Assembly (NCBI GenBank): GCA_900323505.1
Contig: OOIN01000022.1
Location: 434,001-498,000 of the forward strand
DNA length: 64,000 nucleotides
Reading direction: 5' to 3'
From: Ustilago trichophora
Lineage: Eukaryota > Basidiomycota > Ustilaginomycetes > Ustilaginales > Ustilaginaceae
Part shown: piece after piece, positions 11,140 through 20,270 of the stretch
Layout: the number at the start of each line of letters is the position of its first letter
Numbering within the stretch: position 1 is the stretch's first letter
The notes under the pieces: generated by a model
The model's database searches: none
Seen by the model: only the letters and a program-made list of their open reading frames with translations
What the model was told of the DNA's origin: nothing
Translations under genes and position numbers: made by a program

Positions 11140-12117
11140 ATGTCGCTTAACAAGACCCTCACCCTCAACGACGGCAACAAGATCCCCCAGATCGGCCTCG
11201 GCACCTGGCTCTCCAAGCCTGGAGAGGTCGCCAACGCCGTCGAGGTCGCCGTCAAGAATGGATACCGCCATCTCGATCTGGCCAAGATCTATCAAAACCA
11301 AGAAGAGATCGGCGGCGCTCTCAAGAAGATCATTCCCTCCGTTGTTAAGCGTGAGGAGCTCTTCATCACTTCCAAGCTTTGGAACAACGCTCACCGACCC
11401 GAGAATGTTCAGGCCGCTTATGAGGAAACTCTCAACGAGCTCGGATTGGACTACTTGGATCTCTACTTGATCCACTGGCCCGTCGCTTTCCCCGCTGGCA
11501 AGGAGCTCGTCACAAAGAGCCAGGATGGTAAAGAGTCCATCATTGACCGTGACGTTAGCATCGTAGACACATGGAAGGCTGTCATCGAGCTCCAGAAGGC
11601 TGGTAAAGTCAAGTCGATCGGTGTCTCCAACTTCACCATTGAGCACCTTGAGGCTATCATCAACGCCACCGGTGTTGTACCCGCTGTTAACCAGATCGAG
11701 GCTCACCCCCTTCTTCCCCAGGATGAGCTCGTCGCTTACGCCAAGAAGAAGAACATCCACCTCACCGCCTACTCTCCTCTCGGCAACAACCTTTCCGGTA
11801 AGACCAAGATCGTCGACTACCCTCAGGTCTCCCAAGTCGCCAAAAAGTACAACGCCGATCCTGCTCAGGTTCTTATTGCTTGGGGTGTCAAGCTCGGCTA
11901 CAGCGTCATTCCCAAATCTGTCACCGAATCGAGGATCAAGTCCAACTTTGAACAGATCGAGCTCAAGGACGAGGACTACGAAAAGGTCACTAGCCTCTAC
12001 AACGAGCTTGGCAAAGTGCGATTCAACGTTCCTTTCACATATGCTCCCTTCTGGAACATCAGCGTCTTCGGCGAGGACTCTGAAAAGGACGCCAGATACC
12101 AGGTCAAGACTCAGTAA
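11140..12117 (+). CDS. Aldo/keto reductase (NADPH-dependent)
   Basis: 325 residues, the usual length for the AKR family, which reduces aldehydes and ketones or oxidises polyols with NADP(H) in a TIM barrel. The catalytic tetrad is visible as Asp46 and Tyr51 (HLDLAKIYQNQEEIG), Lys79 (LFITSKLW) and His112 (YLIHWPV). The cofactor phosphate-binding signature is IPKSVTESRIKSNF near the C-terminus. The Asn-Glu that usually follows the catalytic Tyr is Asn-Gln here, a mild deviation. The strong TATA box and highly biased codons suggest high expression. It is close to yeast Gcy1/Ypr1-type glycerol dehydrogenase/aldehyde reductases, but substrate cannot be read from sequence. It is convergent with pyruvate decarboxylase. 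Confidence 0.92.
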   Translation: MSLNKTLTLNDGNKIPQIGLGTWLSKPGEVANAVEVAVKNGYRHLDLAKIYQNQEEIGGALKKIIPSVVKREELFITSKLWNNAHRPENVQAAYEETLNELGLDYLDLYLIHWPVAFPAGKELVTKSQDGKESIIDRDVSIVDTWKAVIELQKAGKVKSIGVSNFTIEHLEAIINATGVVPAVNQIEAHPLLPQDELVAYAKKKNIHLTAYSPLGNNLSGKTKIVDYPQVSQVAKKYNADPAQVLIAWGVKLGYSVIPKSVTESRIKSNFEQIELKDEDYEKVTSLYNELGKVRFNVPFTYAPFWNISVFGEDSEKDARYQVKTQ

Positions 12118-12568
12118 GCATTCATAATACAACTCAAGTAGTGGTCTGTCAGATAATCGAATGCCAATATGAACAAACCACGCCTCTTGCTTTCGTTTGA
12201 ATCCTTTTTTTGGAATTGCATTGGTGCTTTTCGTCCAGATTGTCAAGGCTCTAGAGTGCAGATGAAAATGTGATGGGTTTTGGGGGTCAGATGAAAGCAT
12301 CCAAAACATTGCTCAACGTGTAGCCTGGTCTAGTGTGATCCTGACAAGACTGGCTTTGCTACGCATACAAACTGAGCGGCAGATTCGGCGACGGTGCAAA
12401 CGGCCGCAACAGGTGACGCCTTGGCCCTACCTACAGACGGCCCTGTGTCGTTGAAAATTCCAGCGACATCACAACCACGTTTGCGCCTTACACGTTCACG
12501 CCACAGCTCACACGCAAAGACAGACAGGAACCCAATGAATTACAATCGCCAAGACTCACCAGGATCGC
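12118..12568. other. Convergent 3' spacer AKR / PDC
   Basis: 451 bp holding the two 3' untranslated regions. I see no gene or structured element. Confidence 0.6.
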
Positions 12569-14320
12569 CTACTCATACTTATTTGCGGCACCGGTAGCCT
12601 CAGCCTGCCTCTTGAGTGCCACCGGCGCATCTCCTCTCTTCATCATGATCTCAATCACCCTGATCCTATCCGGCTTATTGAATGCATCATCCTTGAGCAG
12701 ATTGTCCAGCTCCCTCTTTGTTTGCACCCTGCAGAACTGCTTCTCGCTCCTTTTAGGATCGTATTTGTGGCTCTCTGCGTTAGAAGTAAACTTGTCGTTG
12801 CCGAAAAAGTCGAGGAGGAGAGAATGGTCGTACGGTGGGATATCATTGTATGATCGCTGGGGACCGTGAATCTGACGTTCAATCTCGTATCCGTCGTTGT
12901 TCAGGATGAAGAGGTAGGGGGTGAGGCCGTGCTTGATCATGGTACCAATTTCTTGAACTGTGAGTTGCACGCTTCCGTCACCGACAAAAAGATGGGTGCG
13001 GTTGAGCTTCTCCTCCCGGGCAGCGAGCGCCACGCCCAGAGTAGCACCTACCGACCAGCCAATGCTGCCCCAGAGAACCTGCGAGACCCACTTGGTCTGA
13101 GCGGGAAGCTTTGCCTCCAACATACCGAAGCTCGACGTACCCGTCTCCACGATTACCTGATCTTTGGGTTGGAAGAACTGACCCATTCTCGGCCACAGAT
13201 ACTCCTGGGTGATCGTGTCCGATGCATCCTGTGGAAGTACGTTCTCGAACTTGGGCGCCACCTTCTTGGTCTCCTGCAGCCGTTTGGCCCCATCCTTGGC
13301 CAGCAGGGCGCTGAGCTTAGGAAGAAGCTTCTTCATGCCCATTCCTGGGTAGTGAGAGTATCCGATGGTCGTGTAGTCCGAGTGCAACTCGATGGTGCTC
13401 GATTTGGGGGTGCGGTACGAGAAGTTGCCCGAGTTAAAGTCCGACTTCAGGCTGCCAATGGTGATCAGGACATCTGCAGACTCGACAACTTGTTTGACAC
13501 TGTCGCTGGTGAGGTTTCCGACGTAGATACCACCATACTGGGGATGAGATTCGTCGACGATGGCCTTGCCCATGGGAGTGGCAAAGACGGGAAGACCAGA
13601 TTTGGTGATCAGCTCGTTGGTTTCGTCTACGCATCCATGACGCGCAGCGCAGGCGTCGACGAGGATCACGGCCGACTTGGCGTCGGCAATGTGCTTCTGC
13701 GCAACGTTGAGGACGTATTTTTCAGCGTCAGCGTCGTTCTCGTTAGCACGATAGTCGAGGGGCTTGCTAAGCGCGGCACCGTCGATCGTGGCATGAACCA
13801 GATCCGTCGGAAGAGCAAGATAAACAGGCCTGGCGCTCTTCATAGCTGATACCAGAATCCTGTCGATAGCCTCTCCGGCACCCTGCTTGGACTTGAGCAC
13901 TGCACTGTCCACAGAAATTTCCTTGCTCATGTTCTCGAACGCATTGAAACGACCATCTCCCAGAGTGTGGTGCAACAGTGAATGCGCTCCCTGAGCGGCA
14001 GTACTAGGTACACCGACAATATGGATGACTGGAAGCCTCTCAGAAAAGCTTCCCGCAATGCCGTTGAGCGCGCTCAGCTCACCCACGCCAAAGGTAGTGA
14101 CCACCGCAGCGATGGTGCCTTTGACTCGGGCGTATCCGTCCGCGGCATAGGCAGCGTTGAGCTCGTTCGAGTTTCCAACCCACGTCAAGGATTTGTGGTC
14201 TTCGATGAGGTCGAGGAAGCCCATGTTGAAGTCTCCGGGTACGCCTTGGATGCTGGCGGTGCCCAGCTGGACGAGCCGCTCCAGAAGGTAGGCGCCAATC
14301 TTGATTTCCTTGCTCGACAT
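12569..14320 (-). CDS. pdc1: Pyruvate decarboxylase
   Basis: 583 residues from the ATG at 14320 (MSSKEIKIGAYLLERL). The open frame reaches 14374 but has no earlier ATG. It converts pyruvate to acetaldehyde and CO2 in the cytosol, the first step of ethanol fermentation. Visible features: VPGDFN with Asp30; GNSNELNAAYAADGYAR with catalytic Glu53; the His-His pair HHTLG (117-118); the thiamine diphosphate motif starting GDGSVQ and ending ILNNDGYEIE, including the conserved Glu; and a C-terminus ending in NKYE. All key catalytic residues seem present. Codon use is strongly biased, as expected for an abundant glycolytic-branch enzyme. Its neighbour AKR could act on the aldehyde product or related aldehydes, but this is only positional inference. 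Confidence 0.95.
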   Translation of the reverse strand: MSSKEIKIGAYLLERLVQLGTASIQGVPGDFNMGFLDLIEDHKSLTWVGNSNELNAAYAADGYARVKGTIAAVVTTFGVGELSALNGIAGSFSERLPVIHIVGVPSTAAQGAHSLLHHTLGDGRFNAFENMSKEISVDSAVLKSKQGAGEAIDRILVSAMKSARPVYLALPTDLVHATIDGAALSKPLDYRANENDADAEKYVLNVAQKHIADAKSAVILVDACAARHGCVDETNELITKSGLPVFATPMGKAIVDESHPQYGGIYVGNLTSDSVKQVVESADVLITIGSLKSDFNSGNFSYRTPKSSTIELHSDYTTIGYSHYPGMGMKKLLPKLSALLAKDGAKRLQETKKVAPKFENVLPQDASDTITQEYLWPRMGQFFQPKDQVIVETGTSSFGMLEAKLPAQTKWVSQVLWGSIGWSVGATLGVALAAREEKLNRTHLFVGDGSVQLTVQEIGTMIKHGLTPYLFILNNDGYEIERQIHGPQRSYNDIPPYDHSLLLDFFGNDKFTSNAESHKYDPKRSEKQFCRVQTKRELDNLLKDDAFNKPDRIRVIEIMMKRGDAPVALKRQAEATGAANKYE

Positions 14321-15028
14321 GACGATGATAGCTGGATGAAGGGGGTTAGCGATGTTGTGATCGTAGAGAATCACAGTTGGAAGGAGAGCCGGAAGAAGCT
14401 ATTTTTAAACATCCACTCAAAACAAACTTCGAAGAAGAATCCAGCAGCCAACCGTCTCAGCCGTCCATTTGCAGTACAGTACTCGCTCGCTTGCTTCGGC
14501 TAGCAACCTGAGGGCAGGGTTCATTTTCGGTCTGGCTAAAAGTCAGCTTTGAGTCAGACAAAGTGTGCACAGATCAGACCACACGCGCTATCAGCCGCAA
14601 TCTGACTGCCATTGAAGTGCAACGGCAAGAACGATCAACCTGCCGTGATGACGAAACAGGGCCTCTTTGTCGGCGAGTTTTGTGCTGACAGTTCGGAAAG
14701 TGCTGCAAGTCATCATGAGGTGCATATGTGGAGGAAAACTGCAACAGGCGCGGTGAGCCGTAAAAAGGGCGATGTAACACATGTTGCAAAAATTCGTTGC
14801 AAATGTCCAGCATCGTTTTCTCGACACGGACCAAACTTCCAGGGCAACGATGTGGCTTTCACTTCACTTAGACGAGCACAAACTTGAAGGCGTTGTTGAT
14901 GCAGTTGAAATGATTTGATTCGAGAAGACAGGAGACAAATAAAATGCGATGCTGTGAGAGGTTCAAGGGTATAGGGTCGGGAAGAGAGAGAGCCGCCAAT
15001 GTGCATTTGAATTCTATCAAGCTCTCAT
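14321..15028. other. Spacer: PDC promoter and TauD-gene 3' flank
   Basis: 708 bp with no gene. It contains AGTACAGTACT at 14473-14483 and, on the minus strand, a TATA-like TTTAAAAATA at about 14400-14409, some 80 bp before the PDC start. Confidence 0.5.
14473..14483. repeat. AGTACAGTACT element
   Basis: An 11-bp inverted-repeat element of the GTACTG/CAGTAC family, about 150 bp upstream of the PDC start codon. Confidence 0.85.
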
Positions 15029-16273
15029 CTAGTCCTTGTATCCAGCCTGGCGCCTCTGACCCTTTTGCACAGTCCTGTCGACCTTGAAACCACGATCCTT
15101 GTAGTACTCCTCCTCCCTGCTAGTTCCCTCCTCACTATCCCTTGGGATCTCACCACGAGTGGCCACACGAATAGCATGCCTCCTGCTGACACCAATGTCC
15201 TCGTAAATGGCAGAGTGGATGTTTGTCCTGTTGTCCCAGATCGCGACATCACCTGCATTCCACTTGAAGCGAACGCTAAAATCACTAGCGGTCGAGACGT
15301 GGTTGGTGAGGAAGGCAATCAGATAGTCCGATTCAGCCTTGGGAATGCCTGGGATGTATTTGCAGAATCCAGGGTTGAAGAAGAGCGCCTTGTGCTTCGT
15401 GACGGGGTGAACACGCACCAAGGGGTGCTCAGTTTCGACTGGCTCTCGGCGGACGGTGTTGCCGTGTCGTCGAGCTCCGTCGGCCTGATCGACGGCCGAA
15501 TGGATCGCAGTGAGGGATTCAAGGTACTGGCGAAGGGGATAAGAGAGACGGTCGTAGGCGGCATAGCCAGATGCCCAGAGGGTGTCACCACCGGCCTCGG
15601 GGCTAACAAGCAGTTTGAACGAGGTGTAAGAGGGAGGGTTGATCTCGTACGTCACATCAGAGTGCCAAAGATCCGAGCGCGAGTGCTGCACCGGTCCACG
15701 ATACACCTTCTCGTTAGGGTCCGAAGTGGGGTGAGCATAAACGACGTGGACCTCATCCAGATCGCCTCTTGCCGGCACACCAGTGGTAGCATGCTTGTGC
15801 AAAGGTCCCCAGTATCGACCCAGCTCAAGCTGCTGTTCAATGGTCCAGTCATCCTGACCGCGGAGGAAGACAACACCTCGCTCGGCAACGAGTAGTGCAA
15901 GCTCGTCCTTCTGTGCGTCGGTCAATTCACCGAGCTTGATGCCCTCGAGCTCAGTACCAATGGTACGAGTGAGGTCTTTGACAGCAGTAGCGGCGCCGAA
16001 GAGGGCCTTCTTTTCGGGGTCAGCGAAGAGACCGCGGTCAGTAGGTGGGTCGATAGGAGTGTAACGCTCCCAGTGAACATCGGGGAAGGAGGGCTTAAAC
16101 TCGTTGTATGGGTAGTCGGCCTCAGTAGCGAGAGCGCCGAGGTCGTAGTGCTCCGAAGTGTATTGGTGCGCACGGTTGGTGGTTGCCTTGGCAACGGCTT
16201 GAGACTTGGCTGCCTTGCTGCTAGAGGCAACAGGTGGGGATACGGGTCGTCGTTCGACGGCGATAGGTGCCAT
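15029..16273 (-). CDS. TauD/TfdA-family Fe(II)/2-oxoglutarate dioxygenase
   Basis: 414 residues, first ATG at 16273. The iron-binding facial triad is visible: His204 and Asp206 (LWHSDVTYEINPPSY) and a distal His353 (NRTNIHSAIYED), followed by RRHAIRVATRGE, which supplies the 2-oxoglutarate-binding arginine. Fungal relatives include the yeast sulfonate dioxygenase Jlp1 and related enzymes that hydroxylate small sulfonated or carboxylated substrates. Substrate cannot be decided here; sulfonate release would fit a sulfur-scavenging role (inference). The N-terminal 40 residues are low in complexity, with no clear targeting signal. It is oriented like PDC, with a minus-strand TATA-like CATATAAGG about 140 bp upstream. 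Confidence 0.88.
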   Translation of the reverse strand: MAPIAVERRPVSPPVASSSKAAKSQAVAKATTNRAHQYTSEHYDLGALATEADYPYNEFKPSFPDVHWERYTPIDPPTDRGLFADPEKKALFGAATAVKDLTRTIGTELEGIKLGELTDAQKDELALLVAERGVVFLRGQDDWTIEQQLELGRYWGPLHKHATTGVPARGDLDEVHVVYAHPTSDPNEKVYRGPVQHSRSDLWHSDVTYEINPPSYTSFKLLVSPEAGGDTLWASGYAAYDRLSYPLRQYLESLTAIHSAVDQADGARRHGNTVRREPVETEHPLVRVHPVTKHKALFFNPGFCKYIPGIPKAESDYLIAFLTNHVSTASDFSVRFKWNAGDVAIWDNRTNIHSAIYEDIGVSRRHAIRVATRGEIPRDSEEGTSREEEYYKDRGFKVDRTVQKGQRRQAGYKD

Positions 16274-18648
16274 GATGTTTACAGCAAAGGCTCTTGAAGT
16301 ATAGGCTTTGTCAAAGAGAGCAGAGAGGAGAAGCCAGAGAAGTGTAGCGCAAAGAAAGATTAGTGGGGGGCGGTGATGTGAAGAAACTCGACGGGGTATA
16401 ACTTCGATGCTCCTTATATGAGGAGACCAACGAAGGACGGTGAATCATCTTGGCAACGTTACACTGCTGGCATGGAGTACTGCACAGAACAATGTCCTGC
16501 TTCCTCGAGCACAAATCTGTCCTGTGCGAGGGCAAGGGCCAAGAAGAACACACAGGACAGTTTGGTGGATGCACACGATGCTACTGTATGGGCTGTGCCT
16601 CTTGCGTGACTGGACACGCCATTCTTTGAACCCACAAGCTAGCATTGATGGAACGCGGTTCGAGTAACTCCGAGCTTGTCCTGATGGGATGGCTCAGTCA
16701 CGGCAGAAGTAACAGCATCGGGTGTGTTGATATTGGCCGCGCCGTGGACGAGCGAGCGCCGTCATCGGGCTCCAGACTTCCAAGCGCGAGCCAGCCAGAA
16801 TGTGGGGACTGAGTACAGATTGAGCTGATATCGCCGTTAGGGCATCACATGGGCTGGATGCAATCTTGCAAATACTGTGCTTGGACTCAGCTGCAGTGAC
16901 ACCGCCGTGTTATGAAGGATGAGGCATAGTCGGACAGAATTGCGCGAGGGGCGCATTGATGTACGAGCTGCATCGGTGGCTGTATGTGCGCAGAAATGTG
17001 GGGAACAAGGTGTCGTGAGCTCGTCATTGAAGGAGACGAAGCTCGACATGACCGGCCATAGCGTATGGAGCCCGATGAGGAGGCGTATGCCAACACCGGG
17101 GTCGCGGATGGCGCAACCTGACACAGAACCATGCCAAGCGAAGGAGGGTCCAGCGCCATGCAAGCGTTCACCGCGTCGCACAACGCCTAGCTTGGGCAAG
17201 GTGAGGTGCTGAGAGTGTCGCCGGCATATCCCCACCCCGAGTTTCAACTGAACTGCTGACAGCAGGCCCGCCAAACGAAGCGTATGACGGAAGGTCAAGG
17301 CGGCCAAGACGTGATACTTCCAATTGCGCGACCGAGATGGCTGCTGGCGTGCTTTGGATCGCTATTCCACTTCAAAGTCTAACAAGAAAACAAAATGAAT
17401 TTTCGAACGTCTGGTTAAGTTAGAGCGGTGTAACAAATCTGTCGCAAAAAAAGGCACGGTCGGACCTCAAAAGCTTATCTTTCCGCATGGGACCCTTTGA
17501 CACGCATCCTGTGCAACCTGTCAACCTGTGCGCTCATCCTCTAAGCGAACTCTTGGTGCATCGTCGTGGCTTTCTTCGCAGTCGGAGACGCCAATCTTTG
17601 CACCCACATACAGAGATAAGGATCTCTAGATTGATGCAGTCCTTCTCACCGTCTTGGTCTGCTATTCGGACATTGCTGGAATGCTTCTTCCGAAAGAACT
17701 CGCGAACGGTGTGCGAGCGTTGCATTGTCTTCGCATTGTTTCTTTGGCTGCGATGGGTGCATTGTTGGTCATTGCTTTCGATTAATGATGCCTGTATCCT
17801 CCTGCATGTGCTAGGGCCGCATATGACTGGATGACAATGGTATCTCTATCGTAGCGTGTAGGCCACATGATGGGCACGAGAGGTTGGCTTGCGTCAAGTA
17901 GCGGCGGTAAGCGAGAATGGGGCTTGGTTCGCGTACGTTGGTTGCCGTGCCCCTGGGTCTCCCAATGAAGTATGGTAGATTGCACGTCTGTTCTTCTCGG
18001 AGACTTTGCTTGTCGTGGGAATCTCATTCTTGCGCGCATGTCGGAGCCAGGTGGGGACTCTATTTGACCCTCAAGAGATGGGGTAGATCATTCTTGTTGT
18101 TCATTGCTTTCTTCCCAACGTACATAATTGCTCGATGCTCATGCCTCAAGAAAAGATGCTTGTCCCAGATGCAGCTTACACTGCAGGGTAGGCAATCTAT
18201 CTCAGCTTTAGAGTGCAACTTTGAGATCCGTGCTCTGCTTAGGTCCACCTAGTCTATTGACACTGTAGAATGGGACACCTCTACTACGACGGGCGGGGTC
18301 GGTGGCCTTGATACCCGACTGTGGAGCTCGTTGGTGGTGTCGTTGCTGCTGCTTTGATCCCTTCTGGTGGTTCTTCTCAACACTCCTGTCCCCGCTCGAA
18401 ACTTACTGCGTGGTGCAGCAGAAGCTCACACGATGTTTTTCTGTTGCCCATGATACCTCGAACTGACCCTGATTCCACGAGCGGGCAACCGAAGTACTTC
18501 ATATAATCCCGTACTTCTTCAACAGAAACGATCGCCCACTTTTTCCCCACGCTTGCTTCTCCCTCCCACTCAAGGTGGCGCACCCTCTTTCATCTCCTCT
18601 TCGCGAGTTGCATTCACCTTGATTTAGACGACCCAGGCCCATCCCGCA
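16274..18648. other. 2.4 kb divergent spacer without a recognisable gene
   Basis: Lies between the starts of the TauD-type gene (minus) and the coiled-coil gene (plus). Only short ORFs (up to 115 codons, e.g. 17487-17834 and 17917-18252) occur. They have irregular composition and no motif. I found no tRNA-like or transposon-like structure. Confidence 0.5.
16412..16420 (-). promoter_or_regulatory. TATA-like element of the TauD-type gene
   Basis: The minus strand reads CATATAAGG about 140 bp upstream of the ATG at 16273. The assignment is positional only. Confidence 0.35.
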
Positions 18649-20154
18649 ATGCAGAGACCTTCTTGGTCAGAAGAAGAGGATGAGAGCTCGATGCTCACCT
18701 ACGATTCATCCGCGACGGTCGTTTCATCTCGCTACATTCCAGTGGAGAGGCCGAACAGAACCTTGAACCATTATGTGTCCGATCCTTACCTCCATGTTTC
18801 CCAAGCGGCAGTAGGATACAAACCACTGGATGCAAGACATCAGAGAGCCCTTCCTCAACATCACCCAGTCGAACCTCGGGTCCGGAAATCGTCTTCTCCG
18901 GCAGCGTCGCAGCACGAACGTCAACGTTCTTCCATGACGTCGATTTCGGACAATCATCTACGTGTATTCCCCATGCCTATTCCTAGGCATACGAACGGCT
19001 CCCTTCGAAATCTGCCTAAATCTTTCGCTCCGGAATTGGAGATGCTCGACTCGCCCAATCCAGTCACGGAGAGCATGGAAGCAGCTTGGGAAGACGCGAG
19101 CTGTATCGACGGTGCCCCCAGTCCGCGTCTGGCACACAGTGACCCGCTTGCTGGGCTGGCAACATCGCTTCAAAAAGATCACGAGCGCGTGGAAGATCGC
19201 TTCGAAGTCGACGCGCTCAGACGGCAAGTTGAACAACTGCAGATGGCATTGCAACTTCAGAGCCAGCAGCGGGAGTTGGAGCAGCTGGCGCTCGCGGAGT
19301 CTCAGCAGCGCTTACGAAGACGTCCGAGTCATATGCAACATGCTCGAATGGCCATGTGTGGATCCGGCGATGATTGGGCTCTCCCTCCCGCAGCACCGCC
19401 ATCGAGAACCTTGCCGCCACCACCACCACCAACAACAACGACTACGAATCCGGCAAATCTCCGCGCGTCATTGCTCAACCCTGCGCACTCGGCTGCCGCA
19501 TCAATGCTCCTCAACATTCCTTCTGACCCATCGCACTACGCCTCATCGGCGATGTCTCACGAGATGCTCGCTGCAGAGCTTGCGCTGAAACAAGCGTATT
19601 TCGACCGACAACAAAGCACAGGAATGTCGATAGATCGAAGACAAAGCGAGTATTCTCTCGCCTCTTCCCCTTCGCTATCGGCAAGTCAGACTTTGGTCGA
19701 GGAAAAGAAGATTGAGCTTCTGAATCGAAAAGTAGAAGCGCTCGAGATGATGATCGCGAATATGAACAAGCCTCCCATAACTGCACCTGATAGTACTTCG
19801 ACTGAACAGGTACGGACAAGTGATGCCGGCTCCCAGACGTCGGACAGCTCTGTTTTCCAGTACAACACAGCTCGACCAAGGCTGGTATCATCCGCTTCTA
19901 CAGTGACGTCGACCACTCCCTCCATTACACCAGCACCGATGACAAAGAAGGGGACAGGGAACAAGCTAGCCGCCGTGCTTGGGTTGAAGAAGGGGGCCAG
20001 CAGTAGCTCTTTGGACGTCTCCACAGCTGGGTTGCAAGGAGAGAGTAGGATCAGCTGGAGCAGGAAGAGGACGGAGAAAGTCGCTATGCCCAAAGCGAAA
20101 GTCAGACAAGGTCCGGGACGTGGAAGAATGGTCATTAGAGAGGCCGCGAAATAG
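18649..20154 (+). CDS. Hypothetical coiled-coil protein
   Basis: 501 residues from ATG 18649, no intron. It starts with an acidic Ser/Glu segment (MQRPSWSEEEDESS). A coiled coil follows at about 185-230, seen as heptad-like RRQVEQLQMALQLQSQQREL. A Pro/Thr run (PPPPPPTTTTTN) comes next, then a second short coil (about 350-365, KKIELLNRKVEALEMMIANM) and a basic tail ending GPGRGRMVIREAAK with a KLAAVLGLKKG segment before it. I do not recognise the family. Features fit a cytoskeletal or scaffold protein, but no function can be assigned. It is convergent with met1 with only 116 bp between stops. Confidence 0.7.
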   Translation: MQRPSWSEEEDESSMLTYDSSATVVSSRYIPVERPNRTLNHYVSDPYLHVSQAAVGYKPLDARHQRALPQHHPVEPRVRKSSSPAASQHERQRSSMTSISDNHLRVFPMPIPRHTNGSLRNLPKSFAPELEMLDSPNPVTESMEAAWEDASCIDGAPSPRLAHSDPLAGLATSLQKDHERVEDRFEVDALRRQVEQLQMALQLQSQQRELEQLALAESQQRLRRRPSHMQHARMAMCGSGDDWALPPAAPPSRTLPPPPPPTTTTTNPANLRASLLNPAHSAAASMLLNIPSDPSHYASSAMSHEMLAAELALKQAYFDRQQSTGMSIDRRQSEYSLASSPSLSASQTLVEEKKIELLNRKVEALEMMIANMNKPPITAPDSTSTEQVRTSDAGSQTSDSSVFQYNTARPRLVSSASTVTSTTPSITPAPMTKKGTGNKLAAVLGLKKGASSSSLDVSTAGLQGESRISWSRKRTEKVAMPKAKVRQGPGRGRMVIREAAK

Positions 20155-20270
20155 GATTCTTCCACCACTGGTTGGTAGGATAGTCACACTCCTTTTCAAT
20201 GCAATGGATTATTGTCTTCCTGTGTGATTGCACGGTGCTTGATAAAAAACAGAATGAGAGAAGGGGAATG

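Noticed and set aside
10759..12309. 516-codon minus-strand ORF covering the aldo/keto reductase
   Set aside because: It is the antisense shadow of a strongly codon-biased gene. No family match, and its composition mirrors the plus-strand codons.
12866..13849. 327-codon plus-strand ORF inside pdc1
   Set aside because: Antisense shadow of pyruvate decarboxylase; no motif.
16655..16670. GGTTCGAGTAACTCC resembling a tRNA B box
   Set aside because: The match breaks after GGTTCGA and no A box or cloverleaf could be drawn upstream.
17487..17834. 115-codon ORF in the large spacer
   Set aside because: No start context, domain or composition typical of the neighbours; irregular Cys/Trp/Leu content as in random DNA.
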